A stretch of DNA of 49,806 nt, taken from positions 1 through 49,806 of the forward strand of contig CAZSZJ010000007.1 of NCBI GenBank assembly GCA_964610985.1, written 5' to 3'. This DNA is from JARIHD01 sp964610985 (GTDB taxonomy: Bacteria > Patescibacteriota > Saccharimonadia > Saccharimonadales > UBA4665). Below the pieces are notes generated by a model. That model was not told where the DNA came from. It ran no database searches and saw only the letters and a program-made list of their open reading frames with translations. Of the stretch, positions 1 through 8,498 are shown piece by piece (position 1 is the first letter of the stretch; the number at the start of each line of letters is the position of its first letter). The translations under genes were made by a program, and so were the position numbers.

Positions 1-53
1 GATACAGTGCAGAACACCGCTTGAGATGTTGCGAAGGTGTTGAAGTAATTACG

Positions 54-1364
54 CTAGTGCGATGCGGAAATTGCCGCCTGCATATCGCCCGATTCTTTCT
101 TTTCCACATTTTTGGGAACGCGGTAGAACAGGATGAATATCAGACCGCCGGCCAGGATCGTGAAGCCACCAACGATAATCGGCATCGAAACGCCCATAGT
201 TGCGACGTAGCCGCTAATAACGGCGGGGATAGCCTGAGCCAGCGCCTGTACACTCGCCTCGATTCCCAGCACCTCACCTTGCTCCTCATTGCTAGCGCTC
301 AAGCTCACCAAGGCCGACGCATTGGCCATGGTCAAGCCGTTAAATATGGCGATCAGAGGAGCCACGAGCAACAGTTCCGAAGTCTTGTCAGGCCAGAGTT
401 GCAAGAATAGCGCCAGGCCATTACCGATTAAAGATATCTTCATGATGTTATAGCTCTTCCATCGCTTAACCGCGAAAGGCACAATGATCGCCTGTGATAG
501 CGCGATACAGATACCGATGTAAGCGAAGAAGTCACCAACATTGCTGCCCTTAAAGCCTAGTTTTTCCATTAGCAGAATCTGGAAAAAGGTCGTAAAGAAC
601 GTGAATCCACCCCAGAAAAAGAATTCAGCCGAGAAAACAATGCGCAGCTCGGGACGCACAAACGCCTTGCGGATATTATCGAGTGACTTATTCCAAGCTA
701 GTTTGAGCTTCTTGTTAATGTACTGGTGCGTTTCGGGCAATACAAACATTACAAACATAACGTTGAGCATTGCCAGGATTGCGGCGAACCAAAACGGCGT
801 CGCGGCATCAAACCAACCGGGTGTGGTAAAGACACCAAAGAAGTCAGCGTTGGGACTCGCCAAACGTGCGCCAATGTATGGTCCAAGCACAAAACCCATA
901 CCAAAGGCAGCACCAATAATACCAAAGTTGCGTGCACGGTGTTCGGGTGGCGTTACGTCGGCCACTACGGCACGCGCAACGCTGATATTACCACCGGTAA
1001 TCCCGTCCAGGGCACGGCCAATAAACAAGAGCGGGATGTTTTTGGTCAAGATACCGATTGCAAAGATAACGTAACCAAGAGCCGTGCCAAACAAACTGAT
1101 TGCCAGAACTTTTTTGCGGCCAAAACGATCAGACAACTGACCCAAGATTGGCGTGGCGAAAAACATCATCAACGGATAGATGGCAGTTAGCCAACCCAAT
1201 GTCACGAGCGCTTCGTTACGCGAGAAACCCGCGGGCATAAATATGCTATAGATGAGCATCGGCAGCACAGGCATCAGGATTCCGACACCGAGTACGTCGA
1301 TGAACACCGTCATCAATACGATTGGAAGCGCCTTACCCTCCAACCGGCTTTTCATTTTGTCCAT
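54..1364 (-). CDS. MFS multidrug/tetracycline-type efflux transporter
   Basis: A 436-residue, strongly hydrophobic protein with the twelve-helix length of the major facilitator superfamily. The motif A loop between helices 2 and 3 is intact at residues 75-87 (GQLSDRFGRKKVL). RALDGITGG at 117-125 fits motif B, and GFVLGPYIG near 157 fits the antiporter motif C. This places it with the TetA-like H+/drug antiporters of the cytoplasmic membrane; the substrate cannot be read from sequence. The start has a good AGGAG site. It lies 9 nt downstream of a MarR gene on the same strand, so the pair is probably one operon in which a ligand of MarR induces export. Confidence 0.9.
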   Translation of the reverse strand: MDKMKSRLEGKALPIVLMTVFIDVLGVGILMPVLPMLIYSIFMPAGFSRNEALVTLGWLTAIYPLMMFFATPILGQLSDRFGRKKVLAISLFGTALGYVIFAIGILTKNIPLLFIGRALDGITGGNISVARAVVADVTPPEHRARNFGIIGAAFGMGFVLGPYIGARLASPNADFFGVFTTPGWFDAATPFWFAAILAMLNVMFVMFVLPETHQYINKKLKLAWNKSLDNIRKAFVRPELRIVFSAEFFFWGGFTFFTTFFQILLMEKLGFKGSNVGDFFAYIGICIALSQAIIVPFAVKRWKSYNIMKISLIGNGLALFLQLWPDKTSELLLVAPLIAIFNGLTMANASALVSLSASNEEQGEVLGIEASVQALAQAIPAVISGYVATMGVSMPIIVGGFTILAGGLIFILFYRVPKNVEKKESGDMQAAISASH

Positions 1365-1373
1365 TATTTTCTC

Positions 1374-1844
1374 CTATTTTTTGTTGAATTGTTGGTGGTT
1401 GATCGCAAATGGTTTACCGCTGCTGCAGTAAAACTGGTGCACGTGACGCAGCATTTCTACGAACTGTTCGCGCTGTTTGCCCTTGAGCCGTTCGAGTGCC
1501 GGTGCGTTGTATTCACGCAGTGTTTCTGCGGCGGCGGTTGCGATTTTAATACCCTTTGCCGTAGGTTTTGTTACGTGCTCACGGCGGCTTGCCGGGTTGA
1601 CTTTTACGGCCAGCATGCCTTTTTCGACCATTAGTTTTATTTGTCGACTGACGCTGGCTTCGGTTTGTCCCAGACAATCCGCCAGGGTGCGTTGCTGGAT
1701 ATTGTCATGCTGCTGCAAGATCATCAGAATCTTGAACTGCGACATGCCGATACCCAAACGTTCCTGGAGCACTTGGTCACACTGGCGATACATTATGTTC
1801 GCGGTGTGATACAGCAAGTAGCTGAGGTTATCATTTGGATCCAT
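1374..1844 (-). CDS. MarR family transcriptional regulator
   Basis: A 156-residue protein with the MarR winged-helix layout: an N-terminal dimerisation helix, then a helix-turn-helix around residues 45-80 (QRTLADCLGQTEASVSRQI) and a wing containing NPASRREHVTKPTAKG. The family represses its own gene and a linked transporter until a small phenolic or drug ligand binds. It is the first gene of a two-gene unit with the MFS transporter. An inverted repeat overlaps the -35 of its promoter, which fits autorepression. The ligand is unknown. Confidence 0.9.
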   Translation of the reverse strand: MDPNDNLSYLLYHTANIMYRQCDQVLQERLGIGMSQFKILMILQQHDNIQQRTLADCLGQTEASVSRQIKLMVEKGMLAVKVNPASRREHVTKPTAKGIKIATAAAETLREYNAPALERLKGKQREQFVEMLRHVHQFYCSSGKPFAINHQQFNKK

Positions 1845-1863
1845 TGAATTTCCTCATGTGTTT

Positions 1864-1898
1864 ATCTTAGCAGGCTAATACTTAACACGTCAAGTGTT
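1864..1898 (-). promoter_or_regulatory. marR promoter with overlapping inverted-repeat operator
   Basis: On the minus strand TTGACG (1888-1893) and TAAGAT (1864-1869) are separated by 18 nt. The -35 lies inside the perfect inverted repeat AACAC-N5-GTGTT (1884-1898), a likely MarR operator. The site overlaps the 3' end of rsmA. Hexamers and repeat are seen directly; binding is inferred. Confidence 0.6.
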
Positions 1899-2687
1899 TT
1901 GATCTAGATAAGCGTGGTATAGATTATGCCACTCCTCTAAGCTAAGATTTTGGGCTCGGACAGATAGTTTGATGCCAGCCTGACCCAGCATTTCCGTTGC
2001 CACCGGCTTGCTTATATGTAATCCCGCACTTAACGAGTTAAGTATTGTTTTGCGCCGCTGCGAAAAACCAGCTTTGACGACGCGAAAGAAAACTTTGGTA
2101 TCGACATCCGGGAATAGTGGTACAGTACGAAATTTGAGTTTAAGGATCTGTGAGTCTACTTTGGGCGGCGGCGTAAAGAGTTCGGCCGGAACCAAAAGAT
2201 CCAGCCACGCCTCGCAATAAAACTGTACGCTGACGCTGAGTAGGCTCATGTCGCCAGGCCGGGCACATACCCGTTCGGCCACTTCTTTTTGGATCAGAAT
2301 CGCGGCAATGCTGAAATGAGTAGAGCTTTCGCATAGAGTGCGCAGCAGATTGCTGGTGAGATAATATGGAATGTTTGCGACGACTTTGTAGCCCTGCGGG
2401 AGGTTAGTGAGGTCAAAGCCCAGGATGTCTTGCTGGACGACCCGTAAGTTGGCGGCCGGAACGCGCGTGGGCAGTTCGCGGGCCAGGTCTTCGTCAAACT
2501 CGACGGCCACAATTTGCTTGGCATTATTGACCAACTTTTCGGTGAGCGTTCCGGGGCCGGGACCTATTTCGAGCACCGTATCCTCGGGCTTTACTTCGGC
2601 GGCGACCAGCATTGCTTCTAAGCTAAAGTCATCATCGAGCCAGTGCTGACCGAGAGATTTTTTTGTGGTGGGGAGGTTATGGGGCAT
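1890..2687 (-). CDS. rsmA: 16S rRNA (adenine1518/1519-N6)-dimethyltransferase RsmA/KsgA
   Basis: A 265-residue protein of normal KsgA length. It methylates two adjacent adenosines in helix 45 of 16S rRNA late in small-subunit assembly. The N-terminus KSLGQHWL is characteristic. SAM-binding motif I is E40-IGPGPG, motif II is AVEFD (61-65), and the catalytic NIPYYL motif is at 105-110, followed by the small C-terminal helical domain. It starts 14 nt after the stop of the Rpf-like gene, so the two are very probably co-transcribed. Actinobacteria have the same rpfB-ksgA order. Confidence 0.97.
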   Translation of the reverse strand: MPHNLPTTKKSLGQHWLDDDFSLEAMLVAAEVKPEDTVLEIGPGPGTLTEKLVNNAKQIVAVEFDEDLARELPTRVPAANLRVVQQDILGFDLTNLPQGYKVVANIPYYLTSNLLRTLCESSTHFSIAAILIQKEVAERVCARPGDMSLLSVSVQFYCEAWLDLLVPAELFTPPPKVDSQILKLKFRTVPLFPDVDTKVFFRVVKAGFSQRRKTILNSLSAGLHISKPVATEMLGQAGIKLSVRAQNLSLEEWHNLYHAYLDQNT

Positions 2688-2701
2688 CTATAAAAACCTT
2701 T

Positions 2702-3955
2702 TTAATGATTGGCCGGCGGAAATGCGCTCAGACCCTCTTTTTTGTAACAACCGGGATTTTGGGTAGCCAAACCGCCCGACGAAAGATTAGTGTTGGTGAT
2801 GATCATATAATCCTGGTCCGTAGGGCTTGCCTGGCTCGGCACGACACCCACAAGGTCGGGGCGAACACGCTGCGCAATTCGGTTCCACGTAGACTGCATA
2901 AACTGATATGCACCGTAAAAACCATTGCCCGTATTGGCCTGGTAGTTGCCGCCCGCTTCGCACATGCGCAGTTTGTATAGCCAAGTTTGTAGCGACACGG
3001 TCAGCTGAATCGTACCCTTGGCAATGATCTGCTTAACCGGTTCCTGCGACACGACTTCTTGGATGACTTTGCGGCCGACTTCTTGACCGTTTTGCAGGTC
3101 AATTTGGTAAGTTACCAGTTTTTTGCCCGGCGCGCCCCGCTGGCGAATAACCGCCTGACCGTACGAAAGCTTGTCGTCCGAAATAGTTTCGACCGGCATG
3201 CCGACCTCTTGTTCGACGGTTTGGATCTGCTGGCCCTTACGAATCAGGAACACTTGGGTGCTGGCATTTAGAACCGTGTCCAGGGCAGGCTGCACCGTAT
3301 CATCTTTGCCAATTTTTATGTCGCGTTCTTTCAGGAGGTCGCCGACCGTTTTGGAAAGGGTGCGCATATTGACCTGCGTGCCGTACAGATTGAGTGCGAT
3401 CGGCGTTGATCTGGTAATGACCACGCGCTCGCCGATGGAACTTTCGGTTAGAAAGTTTTCGGTGGGCAGTAGTTCCAGTTTGTCTTCGGGATACACTTCT
3501 ACGCCAGACTGTTTTACGATGCTGCGCGGTGTTGCGGCAGCACTATAGCTAAAGTTCTTTTTGTCGCCATCCACAATGGTCACTGGCACCGCGCGGTACA
3601 CATTAATGCGAAAGTTATCGCTGGCGATTTCGGTAGTCAGGCTCGGTTCGACGACGTCGCCTTCTTTGAGCTTGATGTCGAGACGCCTCAGCAGTTCGCC
3701 CACATCTTTGGCATCGGTCGGAATAGTGATATCTTTTTTATCATAGCTCACCACAACCAGGTTAGAGCGAGTTTGCTGAATACCTTTGCCCCGGGTCGTC
3801 ACCAAAACTCCCACAAAAGCCAATAGCAGGAGCACCATAAAGGTGGCGATCGGCACGGTAAATAATGGTTTTTTGCCAATGCGTTTTAGACTGCGCACTT
3901 TTTTGTGGTGGGCAGCAGCATATTTTCGCTTGAACAGCTTAAACTTTTTACGCAT
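2702..3955 (-). CDS. RpfB-like resuscitation-promoting factor (DUF348-G5-transglycosylase-like)
   Basis: A 417-residue exported protein. Residues 1-32 are very basic, 33-54 form a membrane anchor or uncleaved signal, and about three DUF348-like repeats (roughly 62-105, 123-165, 182-225) lead into a G5 domain (about 240-315). A C-terminal Rpf/lysozyme-like domain (about 324-395) carries the catalytic-type glutamate E333 in CEAGGNY, then GAYQFMQSTWNR. This is the full RpfB architecture of Actinobacteria, where such enzymes cleave peptidoglycan and help growth resume. It sits between a pcrA-like helicase (69 nt upstream) and rsmA (14 nt downstream). In a host-dependent bacterium it could act on its own wall or on the host's; the sequence does not decide this. 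Confidence 0.9.
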   Translation of the reverse strand: MRKKFKLFKRKYAAAHHKKVRSLKRIGKKPLFTVPIATFMVLLLLAFVGVLVTTRGKGIQQTRSNLVVVSYDKKDITIPTDAKDVGELLRRLDIKLKEGDVVEPSLTTEIASDNFRINVYRAVPVTIVDGDKKNFSYSAAATPRSIVKQSGVEVYPEDKLELLPTENFLTESSIGERVVITRSTPIALNLYGTQVNMRTLSKTVGDLLKERDIKIGKDDTVQPALDTVLNASTQVFLIRKGQQIQTVEQEVGMPVETISDDKLSYGQAVIRQRGAPGKKLVTYQIDLQNGQEVGRKVIQEVVSQEPVKQIIAKGTIQLTVSLQTWLYKLRMCEAGGNYQANTGNGFYGAYQFMQSTWNRIAQRVRPDLVGVVPSQASPTDQDYMIITNTNLSSGGLATQNPGCYKKEGLSAFPPANH

Positions 3956-4024
3956 GGTTATGGCCGGCTTCTCGACATAGAAAATCTCAACTTCCGGTCT
4001 TTATATTGTATCAAATTACGCCGG

Positions 4025-6298
4025 TTACGACAGTTTTTCCAGAGGTGCAAAGCTAATATTGAGTTTTTTGGCGCCCTTGCCCTTAAAGTATATCGTCGCG
4101 TTCTCACCCTCCAGCTCGACAATCGTGCCAATACCAAATAGTTGGTGACGTACTGCATCGCCCTCATTTAATTCGGGGACATACCTCGGCTCGTCCGAGA
4201 CATATTGGGGTGGTAGCCCGGGAATGGCGGGTCCTGTCGCGCCATTTTCCCCCATCGCGTACTCGCCTAACGGCTGCGTTCGCGTCCCCCAAGGCGCACC
4301 ACCCGCTGCGTCCGGAGTATGGCCACGACCGGCATTGGCGCTATACGCCCCACCGCCTCCAAATGAATGACTGTTATCGCTGGGCATAAACTTGGCATCG
4401 ACTTCACTCAAAAACCGGGACGGTGGATTGTGTTGCACGCCGCCGTACAACATGCGTCCGGAGGCGTAAATCATATACAGCTCTTCGCGAGCACGCGTCA
4501 TGCCGACGTAACAGAGGCGGCGCTCCTCTTCCATTTCGGATTGGTCGTAGAGAGCGCGCGAGTGCGGAAAAACCGTTTCTTCCATACCAACCATAAAGAC
4601 CACCGGGAATTCCAGTCCTTTGGAGGCGTGCAGGCTCATGAGCGTGACAGCGTTGCCCTCAAAGTCAGCCTGGTCAACGTCGCTCACTAGCGAAACTTCT
4701 TCGAGGAAGACGTCCATGCCCTGCTCTTCGTAGTTGTTGGCTACGCTGACGAGTTCTTTGACGTTTTCGATGCGCGATTCGGCCTGTGCCGTGCCGTCGC
4801 TCAGGTAAGCAAAATAATCCAGACGGCGAATAAGCGAATCGATCACCCCCGACGGTGAGGCATCCTTCATGATTTCGCGCATGGTAGCCAGCATGTCAGC
4901 CAGGTCGCTCAGGCCTTTGCGGGCTTTGGGCGTGACTGCCTCGCAGGTTTCGACTTCGGTCATAGCCTCAAGAAGGGTCATTTTGTTTTCGCGCTGCCAA
5001 CGCAGGAAATTATCCAGCGTTTTTTCGCCAATACCGCGACTAGGAATATTGACAGCGCGCGAAAAACTAACGCGGTCTTCGGGCTGATAAATGAGCCGCA
5101 GATACGCCATGAGGTCTTTGATTTCTTTGCGGTCATAGAAACGCTGACCGCCAACAATACGGTACGGTACGCCATAATGAATAAACGCTTCTTCAATGGA
5201 GCGGCTTTGCGCATTGGTGCGATAGAGCACGGCAAAGTGACTATAGCGGCGCAGGCGGGTGTCAGTGGCATTGCGAATGCGGCGCACAATAGCCTCGCCT
5301 TCGGCGCGCTCGTTGACCACTTGCAGCATTTGCACGGGCAGGCCGTTGCCGGAACTTGTCCATAGCTCTTTGTCTGACCGTTGTTGGTTTTTGCTGATTA
5401 CGGCGTGGGCGGCGTCCAGGATATGCTTGGTGCTACGGTAGTTTTGCTCGAGCTTAATAACGGTGCAGGTCGGATAATCCGACTCAAACTTGAGAATGTT
5501 CCGAAAGTCCGCACCACGCCAACTATAAATGCTTTGCCAGTCGTCGCCGACCACCGCAATATTGTTATTTTGATTGGTCAATAGCTGCACCAGCAGATAC
5601 TGCGCGGCATTCGTATCCTGATATTCGTCGATCATAACGTATTTGAACCGGCGCTGCCATTTGCCACGGATTTCGGAATTTTCCTGGAGCATGCGGGCCG
5701 TGCGCTGGATGAGATCGTCGAAGTCAAGAGCTGCAGCTTCCCGGAGAGCCTGTTCGTATAAGGGATAAATGTCAGCTGCGGCACGCTGCAAGGGCGTCGA
5801 ACCGGCACTAGCCAGTTCATCGGCGGTGATCATTTCGTTTTTGGCATTGCTGATTATCCCGGCGAGCTGTTTGGCCGGAAAGCTTTTTTCGTCGATCATT
5901 TTTTGTTTGCAGGCTTGTTTGATGGCTTGCATACGGTCGGATTCGTCAAAGATCACAAAGCTGCGCGGAATCCCCACTTTTTCGCCGTCTTGCCGCAAAA
6001 TACGCACACAAATAGAATGGAACGTGCCCATGTAAGGCATAAAGCTGCGGTTGTCGGGGTCTTCACCAAGCAATTTGGCCACGCGTTCACGCATTTCACG
6101 CGCCGCTTTATTGGTAAAGGTCACGGCCAAGATGTTGTATGGCGACGCTTTGGACGACGCAATGATGTACGCAATACGATGCGTTAGCGTTTTGGTCTTG
6201 CCCGAACCCGCACCAGCCTGAATAAGCAGCGGTCCCTCAGTGGTTTCGACGGCACGCCGCTGTTCGGGGTTGAGGCCTTCCAGCAGTTCTTCTAGCAC
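4025..6298 (-). CDS. pcrA: ATP-dependent DNA helicase PcrA/UvrD
   Basis: A 757-residue superfamily 1A 3'-5' DNA helicase used in excision repair and removal of stalled complexes. The Q-motif region LNPEQRRAV is followed by Walker A AGAGSGKTKTLTHR (from about residue 28), the DEYQDT Walker B, GDDWQSIYSWRGAD (motif III), QNYRST (motif IV), LMSLHASKGLEFPVVF (motif V) and VGMTRAREELY (motif VI). The C-terminal GDAVRHQLFGIGTIVELEG is the Tudor-like PcrA tail that contacts RNA polymerase. The start codon is GTG with a -10-like TACAAT 7 nt before it and no convincing ribosome site. Confidence 0.95.
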   Translation of the reverse strand: MLEELLEGLNPEQRRAVETTEGPLLIQAGAGSGKTKTLTHRIAYIIASSKASPYNILAVTFTNKAAREMRERVAKLLGEDPDNRSFMPYMGTFHSICVRILRQDGEKVGIPRSFVIFDESDRMQAIKQACKQKMIDEKSFPAKQLAGIISNAKNEMITADELASAGSTPLQRAAADIYPLYEQALREAAALDFDDLIQRTARMLQENSEIRGKWQRRFKYVMIDEYQDTNAAQYLLVQLLTNQNNNIAVVGDDWQSIYSWRGADFRNILKFESDYPTCTVIKLEQNYRSTKHILDAAHAVISKNQQRSDKELWTSSGNGLPVQMLQVVNERAEGEAIVRRIRNATDTRLRRYSHFAVLYRTNAQSRSIEEAFIHYGVPYRIVGGQRFYDRKEIKDLMAYLRLIYQPEDRVSFSRAVNIPSRGIGEKTLDNFLRWQRENKMTLLEAMTEVETCEAVTPKARKGLSDLADMLATMREIMKDASPSGVIDSLIRRLDYFAYLSDGTAQAESRIENVKELVSVANNYEEQGMDVFLEEVSLVSDVDQADFEGNAVTLMSLHASKGLEFPVVFMVGMEETVFPHSRALYDQSEMEEERRLCYVGMTRAREELYMIYASGRMLYGGVQHNPPSRFLSEVDAKFMPSDNSHSFGGGGAYSANAGRGHTPDAAGGAPWGTRTQPLGEYAMGENGATGPAIPGLPPQYVSDEPRYVPELNEGDAVRHQLFGIGTIVELEGENATIYFKGKGAKKLNISFAPLEKLS

Positions 6299-6305
6299 GT
6301 TTGCT

Positions 6306-6311
6306 ATTGTA
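6306..6311 (-). promoter_or_regulatory. -10 box directly upstream of pcrA (probable leaderless start)
   Basis: TACAAT on the minus strand ends 7 nt before the GTG start of the helicase gene, which puts transcription initiation at or next to the start codon. No clear -35 at 17 nt is visible. The leaderless reading is inferred from the same spacing at several other genes in the window. Confidence 0.45.
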
Positions 6312-6349
6312 ACAGATAGTGGTTATGACAAACGGTGTAATTATTGCGC

Positions 6350-6721
6350 TTATTGTAAGTCGGCTAGGGCTTTTTGTACCGCACGATGAGCCTGTCTGTT
6401 TAGAACGTTCAGTTGGTTTTTCGAAAGCCCAAGTAGTTCGCGAGCCACTTGGCCCCATTTGGCCTGGGGGTTTTCAGCGGTAAGCTCGGCAAACCGTTGC
6501 TGAAATGCTTCATAAAGGTCCGCGTAGCGCATCCATCCGCCATTAGCAACCGGCAGCACGAGCAGGTGTGATAACTGATCCGGGGGGATTTCCGCCCGCA
6601 AAGCCCATAGTACACGCTGCTGGTCAGTTAGACGCGAAGAATTGAGTAAATCGGTTAGCGAAACCTTGTCCAGCGCAAGCACTTCGTCGTCGGCACCGGG
6701 CACGTGCTGCATCTCGTCCAA
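6350..6721 (-). CDS. C-terminal part of a sigma-70-family factor (region 4-like), 5' side at assembly gap
   Basis: The frame is open from the N-run to the stop at 6350; the first in-frame start-like codon (TTG, 6721) is probably not the true start. The residues LTDQQRVLWALRAEIPPDQ and the terminal WGQVARELLGLSKNQL followed by NVLNRQAHRAVQKAL resemble the helix-turn-helix of sigma region 4, with an unusual insertion of about 35 residues between them. The sequence before the gap carries regions 2 and 3 on the same strand, so both pieces are most simply one gene. Resemblance is to the pattern of region 4 only, and moderate. Confidence 0.6.
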   Translation of the reverse strand: MDEMQHVPGADDEVLALDKVSLTDLLNSSRLTDQQRVLWALRAEIPPDQLSHLLVLPVANGGWMRYADLYEAFQQRFAELTAENPQAKWGQVARELLGLSKNQLNVLNRQAHRAVQKALADLQ

Positions 6722-6725
6722 CCTA

Positions 6726-6735
6726 NNNNNNNNNN
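6726..6735. other. Assembly gap (10 N)
   Basis: Ten undetermined bases join two contigs. The true gap length is unknown; ten is likely a placeholder. The sigma-like gene is broken here, and the frames on the two sides do not match with a 10-nt gap. Confidence 0.99.
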
Positions 6736-6753
6736 TGGTTTTCCGCTATCGGT

Positions 6754-7701
6754 TCAATCTTCTGTTGCCTTAGAACTATATGCGGACGGTGCGTCGAGTG
6801 AAATGGTCCGTATTTTGTCAAAAATAGTTTGCACCTTATCAACCGGCGCATCCACGGCTCGGGCGTATTCCTCTATCGTGGGGCGGCGCCCTTCTTTGAT
6901 AAAAAACACACTCCCAAAACCCGCTATCGTTGCAAGCCTCTCGCCCTCTGTTGAGGTGAGGCCCCGGCGTGCCGCCCTCGCTCTTTTACGGTGACCAGTC
7001 AGCCAGCTCATAGCATAGGTCGAAAACTCAGAGCCCTTGTTAATATCGTACCGGTTAACTAGCCCTATCAGGCACTCGCTAGCATCTTGATAGGCGTTTG
7101 CAAAGGAGTAGTAAGTCCGCACGGCGCGTTTAGCTGGGGTCCTGATAAGCGGCATATTGAGTTCAACAAGCAGTTTTTGTGCGGCAGTTAATTTGACAAG
7201 CACTTTAGAAGTTGGATCCAGGGGCGCGTCATCGGCAATCCCTTTGTCCGCCCCTTCGTTTTTCATTAATTGCGAAAGCTTTTCTATGCCGCCCAGCTGT
7301 TGTAAGGCAGCCTCTAACCTCCCGAAAAGCCGATCATTATGCCCATGGAACCCGCTGGATTCCAAGGGTTTCGATCCCGCAAGGCTCATATAGCAGGTAG
7401 GGTTTTCCCTGTATTCTTGGGTAATGAGTTGTCTGGTCTCTCTATGCCGGCCGTAGCGTGACACGACCGAGGAAATAGTTTCATGCCTACGGAGTAAAGT
7501 GGTGTTGTCCTCCAATTCTAAACGGTTATCCTCCGGGCGCATGTCGGCAAAGTCGGCATTCACGTCCGGTGACATCTCAACCGATCCTGAGGCAACACTG
7601 CCAACGTGCACTACGCCATTCTGGCGATTAAAATAAGGAGACGCCCCCTCGGGCGTCCCATCCTTTTGCGGCCAGTTACAATTCTTTAGATGCGGGGGCA
7701 T
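6754..7701 (-). CDS. Divergent sigma-70-family RNA polymerase factor (regions 2-3), interrupted by gap
   Basis: About 315 residues with an uncharacterised N-terminal half of about 180 residues. A region 2-like block follows: ELNMPLIRTPAKRAVR, then ECLIGLVNRYDINKGSEFSTYAMSWL, which matches the sigma pattern LI.AV.KFD...G.KFSTYA.WW. A region 3-like block follows, EGRRPTIEEYARAVD then ISLDAP. The frame ends at TGA only 18 nt before the N-run, exactly where sigma factors continue into region 4, and region 4-like residues resume beyond the gap. The gene is therefore probably one sigma factor truncated by a contig-end error. The start was placed at the ATG at 7701, with AAAGGAA upstream. Promoter specificity is unknown. 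Confidence 0.65.
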   Translation of the reverse strand: MPPHLKNCNWPQKDGTPEGASPYFNRQNGVVHVGSVASGSVEMSPDVNADFADMRPEDNRLELEDNTTLLRRHETISSVVSRYGRHRETRQLITQEYRENPTCYMSLAGSKPLESSGFHGHNDRLFGRLEAALQQLGGIEKLSQLMKNEGADKGIADDAPLDPTSKVLVKLTAAQKLLVELNMPLIRTPAKRAVRTYYSFANAYQDASECLIGLVNRYDINKGSEFSTYAMSWLTGHRKRARAARRGLTSTEGERLATIAGFGSVFFIKEGRRPTIEEYARAVDAPVDKVQTIFDKIRTISLDAPSAYSSKATED

Positions 7702-7773
7702 CACACGATTCCTTTGACTCCACGAAGTTAATTAAAACTACAATATCACATTGTACCGATATGGCAATATAAC

Positions 7774-8319
7774 TTAAGCAGCTGCGCGCGAGATGCGAAG
7801 CACTGCGCTAGCCAAGGCTTCGGGGTTATTGGCCGAGATGGTAAAGCTGTTTTCGGCTGCAGTGAACGAGTCGTCTGCGGAGTCGGAGATGACTACACGA
7901 GGCATTTTCGATTCGCTATGCACCGGCATATTTTCGTTATACACAATGGCGTCAATGCGTGAAATGGTTGAGAGGCCGGTTGCTTCCGGCGACTCTACGA
8001 TGATCCGTTCGCGAACGGCATCATGACCATTAAGTGAGAGTTGTTGGGCCAGGGATGAGTCAGTTAAAACTTTGAGCTTAAACTGAGGCGGGAGGTAATA
8101 AAGAGCCAGAATTGCCTGCGCAAGACTTGCATCTTGAGCGTTTGAGGGGTATAACATAACGAAGTCTTTATCAGACAAGGCTGTGGAGTGTTGAGGGGTT
8201 AATTCCCCGTCTTTTATATCTAATTTATAAGACCGGGAGGAAATGTTGCCCATAAAACCCTCTTGCCTCTTTCCGAGATCGCTCTCATTAGTTATAATTG
8301 ATTCTTTAAAAAGTTCCAT
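7774..8319 (-). CDS. Hypothetical protein
   Basis: No family recognised. The 181 residues show alternating hydrophobic strands and helices (DFVMLYPSNAQDASLAQAILALYYL, continuing FKLKVLTDSS) and a C-terminal stretch with VVISDSADD and FTISANNPEALASAVLRI. The last part loosely recalls the C-terminal end of GT-B glycosyltransferase-like folds, but there is no catalytic motif, so I do not assign that. An internal ATG at 8253 has a better GAGGG site 4 nt upstream and may be the true start, giving 159 residues. It is transcribed divergently from the HTH-methyltransferase gene. Confidence 0.6.
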   Translation of the reverse strand: MELFKESIITNESDLGKRQEGFMGNISSRSYKLDIKDGELTPQHSTALSDKDFVMLYPSNAQDASLAQAILALYYLPPQFKLKVLTDSSLAQQLSLNGHDAVRERIIVESPEATGLSTISRIDAIVYNENMPVHSESKMPRVVISDSADDSFTAAENSFTISANNPEALASAVLRISRAAA

Positions 8320-8435
8320 TAAAGAGTAAACTAAACGTGAAAGGTACGAGCTTTAAAAAAGCTAGATATTTTTTTAAGTGTAGACAGCCAGGTAACGGCA
8401 AGGCATGCAAATTACCTACAAGTATGATACGATCT

Positions 8436-8448
8436 ATGTTCGGAACAT
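8436..8448. promoter_or_regulatory. 13-bp palindrome in the divergent intergenic region
   Basis: ATGTTC-G-GAACAT is a perfect odd-centred palindrome about 50 nt upstream of the HTH-methyltransferase start, in the 180-nt region that holds both divergent promoters. TATGAT at 8423-8428 could be a -10. The palindrome has the size of a dimeric regulator operator. The adjacent HTH-bearing protein is a natural candidate ligand, but that is inference. Confidence 0.4.
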
Positions 8449-8498
8449 GTCAATAAGATTTTTCTGCTTGGCAACACTTGATTAATGAAAAATGAAAC

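Noticed and set aside
21..53. Gene fragment at the left edge
   Set aside because: The stretch beyond the MFS stop shows no coding pattern, tRNA or clear terminator; too short to judge.
541..1190. Plus-strand frames inside the MFS gene
   Set aside because: Basic, Ser/Thr-rich shadow frames opposite a membrane-protein gene with intact motifs.
6735..6756. TGA read as glycine or tryptophan (alternative code) to join the sigma pieces
   Set aside because: The gene sits at a contig end, other genes in the window read normally in the standard code, and a contig-edge error explains the stop.
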